DNA of 64,000 nt from Micromonospora citrea (GTDB lineage Bacteria > Actinomycetota > Actinomycetes > Mycobacteriales > Micromonosporaceae). Within the stretch, counting starts at the first letter, position 1; each line of letters opens with the position of its first letter. Under the pieces are notes generated by a model. That model was not told the origin of the DNA. It ran no database searches and saw only the letters and a program-made list of their open reading frames with translations. Location of the stretch: contig NZ_FMHZ01000002.1 of assembly GCF_900090315.1 (NCBI RefSeq), positions 4,124,501 through 4,188,500 of the forward strand, read 5' to 3'. Positions 56,679 through 64,000 of the stretch are shown here, in pieces. Made by a program: the position numbers and the translations under genes.

Positions 56679-59054
56679 TCACAGCGGATAGGTGCGGGCG
56701 ACGGCCAGCATCTCCGAGCTGTGCGATCCGACGACGCCCACGCCGGGCGGGCGGGGCCGGAAGCCCGGCAGCGCGTCCAGGCCGTCGCTGGCGTCCATCG
56801 CCCGCAGCGCCACCTGCCCCGCCTTCGGCGCGAGCGTCAGCGTCACCTCGATCCCCTCCGGAGGCGGGGCGTGGAAGACCAGGCCGAAGCTCCAGCGGCC
56901 CTCCCCGGCCTCCGCCGGCACCGGCCGGCCGGCCACCTCCGCCCGCAGCACCGTCGCCGTCGCCGCCTCCACGTGCAGGGTGGCCAGGCGGGCCTGGCGC
57001 TGCGGGACGAGCCGCAGGCGCAGGGTGCGCTCGGCGCCGGCGGTGCTGTCCGCGAGCACCTCCAGCTTCGGGGCGGGCAGGTTCGCCGCCTGCGCCGGGC
57101 CGGCGCGCAGCTCGGCGTCGCCCAGGCCGGGGAAGTCGGTGACCTCGACGACCCCGTCGACGTAGCCGTCGGTCCAGGGCTGTGGGTCCTCCTCGTGGCT
57201 GAGCCAGCGGGCCTGCCCGGTGCCGGCGTCGAGGGCGTACATCAGGTGGGTGGGCGCGGGGTGCGCGGCGTCGAAGCGGTCGACGGCCAGCCCGGTCGCG
57301 GCGAACACCGCCGTGGCCAGCGCGGCGGCCCCGGCGGGCAGCGCGCCCAGCCGGCGCGCGCGCAGGGCGACCAGGCCCCGCTGGCCGCCGGCCCGCGGGT
57401 GCAGCAGGTCCACCACCGGCAGCGCGGCCAGGCCGAGCAGCACCGCGACCAGCGCCGCGACCCCGCCCATCGCCATGCCGAGCGCCGGGAAGAGCAGGAC
57501 GACCGTGGGCAGCAGGATCACCACGGCCACCGCGGCGGCCAGGGTCGTCGCGACCACCGGCCACGGCCCGTCGATCCGCGCGCCCAGCGCGGCCAACCCG
57601 GCCAGCGCGCCGGCCAGGGCCGGCAGGGTGACCAGGTACGCCCCGCCGGGCACCAGCACGGCGAGCAGCACCCCGAGCACGGCCAGCCAGCCCAGCCCGC
57701 CGATCGCGAGCGCGGCGGGGCCGACCGGGCGGCGGGTCAGCGCGTACCAGGTGAACAGGACGGCGGCGGCGAGCGCCACGACGGCCAGCCGGTACCAGCT
57801 CGGCCGGTACGGGTCGAGCAGCTCGGCGTAGCCGGGGCGCAGCGCGGTGACCACGGCCCAGAGCAGTTGGGCGGCGAGCGGGGCGGCCACGATCGGCACC
57901 AGCGCCAGCCCGAACCCGGCGGCGAGTCGGCCGGCGGTGACGCGGCCCCGCCGCCGGGCGAGCCAACCGAGGACCGCCACGGCGGCCAACGCCAGCAGCG
58001 CCAGCGGCAGCACCAGCCAGCCGGGGTAGCGGACCAGCCCGCCGGGGACGGGGAAGTAGGTGGCGTCGTGTCCGGAGCCCAGGGCCGTCAGGTCGACCCG
58101 GCCGAACTCGCGGGCGAGGCCGAGGGCGTTGTCGCCGTGGTGCTGGAGGCTGGCCCGGTCCATCGCGGCCGGGGTGTCCAGCGGGGTGTGGTAGATCGCG
58201 CCGCCGTCGATGTACGCCGAGTTCAGCCCGACGAAGTCGTGGTCGAGGAAGGCGGTGAAGTCGGTGTCGTTGGGCAGCGCGCGGTAGATCTCCACGGCGA
58301 ACGAGGTGCCCACGGGGTGCGGCGCGGCCCGGCCGAAGGCGTCCACCAGCGCGGCGTTGTTCCGCGACGTCTCGAACATGATCACCGGGCCGGTGGAGCC
58401 GCGCGCCTCCAGGTTGAGCACCACGCCGCCGTCGGCCGCGAGCGGGTGGCCGGACGCGAAGGCGGACGCCCCGCACAGGCACGCCTCCTCCGCGTCGGTG
58501 AGCACGAAGACGATGTCGTTGCGGGGCCGGGGACCGGCAGCCAGCGCGCGGGCCACCTCCAGGATCGCCGAGGTGCCGGCGGCGTCGTCGTTGCCGCCCG
58601 GCCCGGTCTGCACCGAGTCGTGGTGCGCGACGAGGAACACCTTGCCGGTGGGATCGGTGCCGGGCAGCCGGGCCACCACGTTGCGGACCCGGGCCAGGGT
58701 CGCCCCGCCGGCCGCCCCGCTGAGCTGGCCGGCCTCGGACGCGACGGTGTCCTGCACCTCGGTCTCCAGGCCCAGCCCCCGCAGCACCCCCTCGACGTGG
58801 GCACGGACCTGGTCGTTGGCCGGGCTGCCGGCCACGTGCGTCCGCGCGGCGACCACCTCGACGTGCGCGTACGCCCGGTCGGCGCTGAACTCGCCCGGCG
58901 GCGCGTCGGCCGGCCGCGGCGCGGGGGTGCGCAGGTCGAACAGGGTGCCGGCGCCGACGGCGGCGAGCGCGGCGAGCGCCGCCGCGGCGGCGGCCAGCCG
59001 GCGGCGGGGCCGGGCCAGCGCACGGTCGGCGGCGCGGGTGGGGGGTGCGCCCAC
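56679..59054 (-). CDS. M28-family zinc aminopeptidase with long C-terminal membrane region
   Basis: A 791-residue protein. A signal-anchor (about 18-40) leads to an extracytoplasmic M28 domain with LVAHHDSVQ (His144/145, Asp146), GGNDDAAG (155-160) and LTDAEE (Glu189/190), plus YHTPLDT, the last zinc ligand. From about 360 the chain has 8-9 membrane helices, then a soluble C-terminal domain. The shape resembles the ER Fxna/YPF-type M28 proteins. GTG 59054 has GAGGAG upstream. Function in bacteria is uncertain, likely membrane-associated peptide cleavage. Confidence 0.9.
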   Translation of the reverse strand: MGAPPTRAADRALARPRRRLAAAAAALAALAAVGAGTLFDLRTPAPRPADAPPGEFSADRAYAHVEVVAARTHVAGSPANDQVRAHVEGVLRGLGLETEVQDTVASEAGQLSGAAGGATLARVRNVVARLPGTDPTGKVFLVAHHDSVQTGPGGNDDAAGTSAILEVARALAAGPRPRNDIVFVLTDAEEACLCGASAFASGHPLAADGGVVLNLEARGSTGPVIMFETSRNNAALVDAFGRAAPHPVGTSFAVEIYRALPNDTDFTAFLDHDFVGLNSAYIDGGAIYHTPLDTPAAMDRASLQHHGDNALGLAREFGRVDLTALGSGHDATYFPVPGGLVRYPGWLVLPLALLALAAVAVLGWLARRRGRVTAGRLAAGFGLALVPIVAAPLAAQLLWAVVTALRPGYAELLDPYRPSWYRLAVVALAAAVLFTWYALTRRPVGPAALAIGGLGWLAVLGVLLAVLVPGGAYLVTLPALAGALAGLAALGARIDGPWPVVATTLAAAVAVVILLPTVVLLFPALGMAMGGVAALVAVLLGLAALPVVDLLHPRAGGQRGLVALRARRLGALPAGAAALATAVFAATGLAVDRFDAAHPAPTHLMYALDAGTGQARWLSHEEDPQPWTDGYVDGVVEVTDFPGLGDAELRAGPAQAANLPAPKLEVLADSTAGAERTLRLRLVPQRQARLATLHVEAATATVLRAEVAGRPVPAEAGEGRWSFGLVFHAPPPEGIEVTLTLAPKAGQVALRAMDASDGLDALPGFRPRPPGVGVVGSHSSEMLAVARTYPL

Positions 59055-59286
59055 GGAGACTCCTCGGGGGTGGGGCCAGGGGTGGCACCATCCTGCACCG
59101 GGCCGGCCGTCCCGGGGACTCCCCCGGACGGGCGGGCCGGGCGGCGCCGTCCCCGCCGGCAGTGATGCGGCCCATGCCCGCGCCGCCGGAGCCCGTCGTG
59201 TTGTGTGCGAACGTTGTCTAATACAGGATCAGCAGGGCACTCGGAAGGAGCCCGACATCACCAGTGATCTCCCGCGCCTCGCGGCG

Positions 59287-60527
59287 GTGACCCGGCCGCT
59301 ACGGGGGACCGGCACGGCCGGTTCCCCTGTCGTGCCGTACCCGCACGGCGGCATGGGGAGGCACCCCAACCTGCCTCCGGGCGAGCGGCTGCGGGTGCTG
59401 CTGGTCGAGGACGACGAGGGCGACGCCTTCCTGGTCGGCGAGCTGCTCGCCGAGACCAACTCGATGATCGACCTGCTGGTGGCGACCAGCCTCAGCGAGG
59501 CCCGGCAGCGGGTGACGGGCGTCGACTGCGTCCTGCTCGACCTCGGGCTGCCCGACGCGCAGGGCCTCGACGGCCTGCGCCAGGTGCTGGAGATGGCCAG
59601 CGGGGCCGCCGTCTGCGTGCTGACCGGCCGCTCCGACGAGCACCTCGGCATCGTCGCGGTCGCCGAGGGCGCGCAGGACTACCTGGTCAAGGGCCAGGTC
59701 GACGGGGTGCTGCTGACCCGGGCGCTGCGCTACGCGGTCGAGCGCAAGCGGGCCGACGAGAACGCGCGGCGGCTGCGCGAGGTCGAGCTGCGCCAGGCCG
59801 AGTCCGCCCGCCTCGAACGGGGCCTGCTGCCGCAGCCGCTGATGACCACCGACGAGGTCGCGGTGCACACCTTCTACCGGCCCGGCCGGCACGCCGCCCT
59901 GATCGGCGGCGACTTCTTCGACGTGGTGCAGACCCGCCCCGACCGGCTGGAGCTGATCGTCGGGGACGTCTGCGGGCACGGCGCCGACGAGGCGGCCCTC
60001 GGCGTGGAACTCCGGGTCGCCTGGCGGGCGCTGATCCTCGCCGGCGTACCCGACGACGAGGTGCTGCCGGCGTTGGAGCAGGTGCTGATGAGCGAGCGCC
60101 GGCTCCAGGAGATCTTCGCGACCGTCGCCACCGCGCGGCTGGACCTCGACGCCAACCGGGCCACCGTCCGGCTGGCCGGGCACCCGCCGCCGCTGCTGCT
60201 CGCCGGGGGCAAGGTGGTGCCGGTCCCGGCGCCCGGCGGCCTGCTGCTCGGCGTACGACCCCGCCGGCCCGTGGCCTACGACCTGGAGTTCGACACCGAT
60301 GACTGGTCCCTGCTGATGTACACCGACGGCGTGATCGAGGGACGGGTCGGCGAGGGCGACGAGCGCCTCGACGTGCCCGGCCTGAGCGGCCTGCTGGCCG
60401 ACCCGGCGAGCCAGGAGGTGCCGCTGGCGGAGCTGCCGGCCTGGCTGGTCGGCAGCGCCGAGCAGATCAACGGCGGGCCGCTGGCCGACGACGTCGCCAT
60501 GCTGCTGGTCAGCCGGGGCGGTGGCCG

Positions 60528-60531
<4 letters not shown>
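59287..60531 (+). CDS. Response regulator with SpoIIE-type PP2C phosphatase domain
   Basis: A 414-residue protein from GTG 59287. The receiver has VLLVEDDEGD (about 36-45) and VLLDLGLPDAQG with the phospho-Asp; a coiled linker (ARRLREVELRQAESARLERG) leads to a PP2C domain with IGGDFFDVV, VGDVCGHGADEA and GPLADDVAML, the metal aspartates. It probably dephosphorylates a regulator such as an anti-sigma antagonist, under control of its receiver. A strong GGAAGGAG lies before an in-frame ATC codon at 59257, so the real start may be a non-standard ATC. First gene of a four-gene operon. Confidence 0.87.
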
Positions 60532-62290
<1,759 letters not shown>

Positions 62291-62294
<4 letters not shown>

Positions 62295-62743
62295 CCGCGC
62301 CGGCGGACGGCAAGAGCCCGATCGAGGTCCTGCTGGTCGAGGACGATCCGGGTGACGTGTTGATGACCCAGGAGGCGTTCGAGGAGCACAAGCTCCGCAA
62401 CCGGCTGACGGTGGTCTCCGACGGCGCCGAGGCGCTGGCCTACCTGCGGCGCGAGGGCCAGTACGCGGACGCGGTGACGCCGGACCTGGTCCTGCTCGAC
62501 CTGAACCTGCCCCGCCGGGACGGGCGGGAGGTGCTGGAGGAGATCAAGAAGGACGAGCAGCTCTGCCGGATCCCCGTCGTGGTGCTGACCACCTCCCAGG
62601 CCGACGAGGACATCCTGCGCAGCTACCAGCTGCACGCCAACGCGTACGTGACCAAGCCGGTGGACTTCGAGCGGTTCATCTCGGTGGTCCGGCAGATCGA
62701 CGAGTTCTTCGTCAGCGTGGTCAAGTTGCCGCCGCGTGGCTGA
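62291..62743 (+). CDS. Stand-alone receiver protein (Rcp1/CheY-like)
   Basis: A 150-residue single-receiver response regulator without output domain. Acidic [10 protein letters not shown] (near 13-22), phospho-acceptor Asp70 in [14 protein letters not shown], and switch Lys in [13 protein letters not shown]. It resembles Rcp1, the partner of phytochrome-type kinases. Sits between histidine kinase and IMPase, overlapping both by 4-8 nt. It is the likely direct phosphate acceptor of the kinase, possibly competing with the PP2C receiver. Confidence 0.92.
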
Positions 62744-63548
62744 CACCCTCCTCGACGACGTCGGCGGGCTGCTGCGCGAGACCGCCGACCAGGTCGTGCT
62801 GCCGCTGTTCCGCAAGCTGGACGACGACGACGTCACCGAGAAGGTGCCGGGCGAGCTGGTCACCGTCGCCGACCGCCGCGCCGAGGAGATGATCTCGGCG
62901 AGCCTGCGCCGGCTGCGCCCCGGCTCGGTGGTGGTCGGCGAGGAGGGGGTCGCCGACGACCCGGCCCTGCTGCGCCACCTGCGCGGCACCGGCGACGTCT
63001 GGCTGGTCGACCCGGTCGACGGCACCTCGAACTTCGCGGCCGGCCGGCGACCGTTCGCGCTGATGGTCGCGCTGCTGACCGACGGCGAGCCGGCCGCCGC
63101 CTGGGTGCTCGACCCGCTCGCCGGCACGCTGGCCGTCGCGCGGGCGGGCGAGGGGACGTGGCTGGACGGCCGACCGGTGCGGACGACCGGCGACACGCCG
63201 GCCGTGGGCGCGCTGCGCGGCGCCGCGATGTCGCGGTTCCTGCCGGCGGCGTCGAAGGCACGGGTCGAGGCGGGTGGCGCCCGGCTCGGCGAGCTGCTTC
63301 CCGGCCAGCACTGCGCGGGTCGGGAATACCTGGACGTGCTCACCGGCGAGCAGCAGTTCGTGCTGTTCTGGCGCACCCTGCCGTGGGACCACGCCCCCGG
63401 CGCGCTGCTCGTCCGGGCTGCCGGTGGGGTGGCCCGCCGCTTCGACGGCACGGACTACCACCCGGCGGACGAGGGCAACGGCCTGCTCGTCGCGGCGAGC
63501 GAGCAGGTGTGGACGCAGGTGCGCGAGGCACTGCTGGGCGCTGAGTGA
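62736..63548 (+). CDS. Inositol monophosphatase-family protein
   Basis: A 270-residue enzyme of the IMPase/CysQ superfamily. Metal-binding VVGEEG (68-71) and [10 protein letters not shown] (91-100), and a second aspartate site in [11 protein letters not shown] (about 215-225) are intact. It hydrolyses a sugar-, inositol- or nucleotide-phosphate; histidinol phosphatase and CysQ-like roles are both possible. The GTG start overlaps the receiver gene by 8 nt, tying it to the signalling operon, an unusual partnership. Confidence 0.88.
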   Translation: MADTLLDDVGGLLRETADQVVLPLFRKLDDDDVTEKVPGELVTVADRRAEEMISASLRRLRPGSVVVGEEGVADDPALLRHLRGTGDVWLVDPVDGTSNFAAGRRPFALMVALLTDGEPAAAWVLDPLAGTLAVARAGEGTWLDGRPVRTTGDTPAVGALRGAAMSRFLPAASKARVEAGGARLGELLPGQHCAGREYLDVLTGEQQFVLFWRTLPWDHAPGALLVRAAGGVARRFDGTDYHPADEGNGLLVAASEQVWTQVREALLGAE

Positions 63549-63722
63549 CGTCGATGCGACGCTGCGTCGATTCTCGACGGGGAGGGCGGTCGCGGGCCCG
63601 GTCCGGGGCGCGCGGTCCGGTATCCTGACCGCCGGTCTCCGCCAGCAGGCCGCCGACCGGCGCCCGGCGGAAGCCGCCGCCGCGCAGCGCTGTCCCCCGG
63701 CGGCCGACGAAAGGATGCTTTC

Positions 63723-64000
63723 GTGCGCAGGACCATGCCCGTCGGGCGGCGCGGCCGTCGGCCGCTGACCGCCCTGTCGGCCCGGGCCGCCCGCCGCCCG
63801 TTGACCGCCCTGTCGGCGCGGCCTGTCGGCCGCGCGGTGGCCGCCCTGTCGGCGCGGCGCGTCGGCCGCGCGGTGACCGCCCTGCTCGCCGCGGTGGCGC
63901 TGCTCCTCGGCGGCGGCGCCGTTCCCGCGTACGCGGAGCCCAACGAGGGCGGCACCAAGAAGCTCCGGGACGCCCTGGCGGCCACCGCAAAGGCGCACCT
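63723..64000 (+). CDS. Secreted coiled-coil-type protein, N-terminal part
   Basis: The gene runs off the window; 92 residues are seen. A repeat-expanded Arg/Ala/Leu N-terminus (about 10-58) leads to the hydrophobic core LLAAVALLLGGGAV and a signal-peptidase-like AYAEP site near 75. The mature start NEGGTKKLRDALAATAKAHL resembles coiled-coil secreted proteins of actinobacteria. GTG 63723 has GAAAGGA 8 nt upstream. A TATCCT box at 63620-63625 could be its -10, giving a leader of about 95 nt. Confidence 0.7.
   Translation, partial: MRRTMPVGRRGRRPLTALSARAARRPLTALSARPVGRAVAALSARRVGRAVTALLAAVALLLGGGAVPAYAEPNEGGTKKLRDALAATAKAH
63764..63895 (+). repeat. Tandem repeats encoding an expanded signal-peptide n-region
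   Basis: Four diverged units of about 36 bp encode RRPLTALSARAA, RRPLTALSARPV, GRAVAALSARRV and GRAVTALLAAV. The last unit merges into the hydrophobic core of the signal peptide, so earlier units look like internal duplications of that segment. Confidence 0.7.

Noticed and set aside
63549..63722. Riboswitch (c-di-AMP ydaO type) in the leader of the last gene
   Set aside because: Secreted cell-wall genes in actinobacteria often have one, but I could not recognise its conserved core sequences here.

Overview
The window is very GC-rich, densely coded DNA from a filamentous actinobacterium. A BldN-type sigma factor with its putative anti-sigma partner, a BldC-like regulator, a rex-hemACD-hemB block, many GTG starts and repeated leaderless promoters all point there. 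A Micromonosporaceae (Micromonospora-like) source is my best guess, from overall gene content and protein style; that last step is inference. No rRNA, tRNA or CRISPR was found.

Layout. 1-8.4 kb: tail of a sugar-phosphate isomerase-like gene, a CGNR zinc-finger regulator, a lipoprotein plus YgiC-like ATP-grasp pair, proline dehydrogenase, a VOC protein, an alpha/beta hydrolase-TetR pair with a visible operator, and a membrane-anchored metallopeptidase. 8.2-14.3 kb: a conserved actinobacterial block with a BldC-like HTH, the 33-residue ribosomal protein bS22, an epimerase, an acyltransferase, a HAD-IB phosphatase, a probable RsbN anti-sigma factor and BldN. 14.9-19.7 kb: acyl-CoA ligase, glutaredoxin-like protein, HAD phosphatase and a NarL/DesK-type two-component pair. 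20.0-25.9 kb: rex-hemA-hemC-hemD-hemB, with a near-perfect Rex operator over the rex promoter. Its order next to bldN/rsbN resembles the Streptomyces coelicolor bldN and rex-hemACD neighbourhood and, from memory, Mycobacterium Rv0500A-Rv0512.

26-38 kb: a truncated Cys-rich HTH gene, a large secreted ExeM/NucH-type nuclease, a tandem GNAT, a repeat-rich lytic transglycosylase, an FmdB zinc ribbon, a cyclase-domain/ATPase regulator and a secreted family-10-like glycoside hydrolase. 38.4-46.6 kb: an amino-acid permease, then a pentose-oligosaccharide unit (two permeases, binding protein, GH51 arabinofuranosidase) divergent from a LacI repressor with overlapping palindromic operators, then a BON-methyltransferase fusion. 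46.7-50.5 kb: DUF5703, ABC-F, ROK, TPR and Smr genes.

50.5-52 kb is a compositional break of visibly lower GC: a 42-residue small ORF translationally coupled to a DUF4177-like gene, beside a frameshifted IS110-like transposase remnant. 52-64 kb returns to ordinary coding: an imine reductase-like oxidoreductase divergent from an HxlR regulator, a LAL-type LuxR regulator, an M28 peptidase, a four-gene signalling operon (response regulator-PP2C, CHASE3 histidine kinase, Rcp1-like receiver, inositol-monophosphatase-like enzyme), and the start of a secreted protein with a repeat-expanded N-terminus.

The strongest non-gene signals are a dozen leaderless promoters (a TANNNT-like hexamer 6-8 nt before the start codon), a MerR-type 19-bp-spacer promoter before the VOC gene, the Rex, TetR and LacI operators, a BldN-like promoter before rsbN, and two long palindromic elements. 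I did not find a clearly new multi-gene defence or biosynthetic system. The best candidates for novelty are the coupled small-ORF/DUF4177 pair in the low-GC patch, the 10-codon leader before smr, and the signalling operon.
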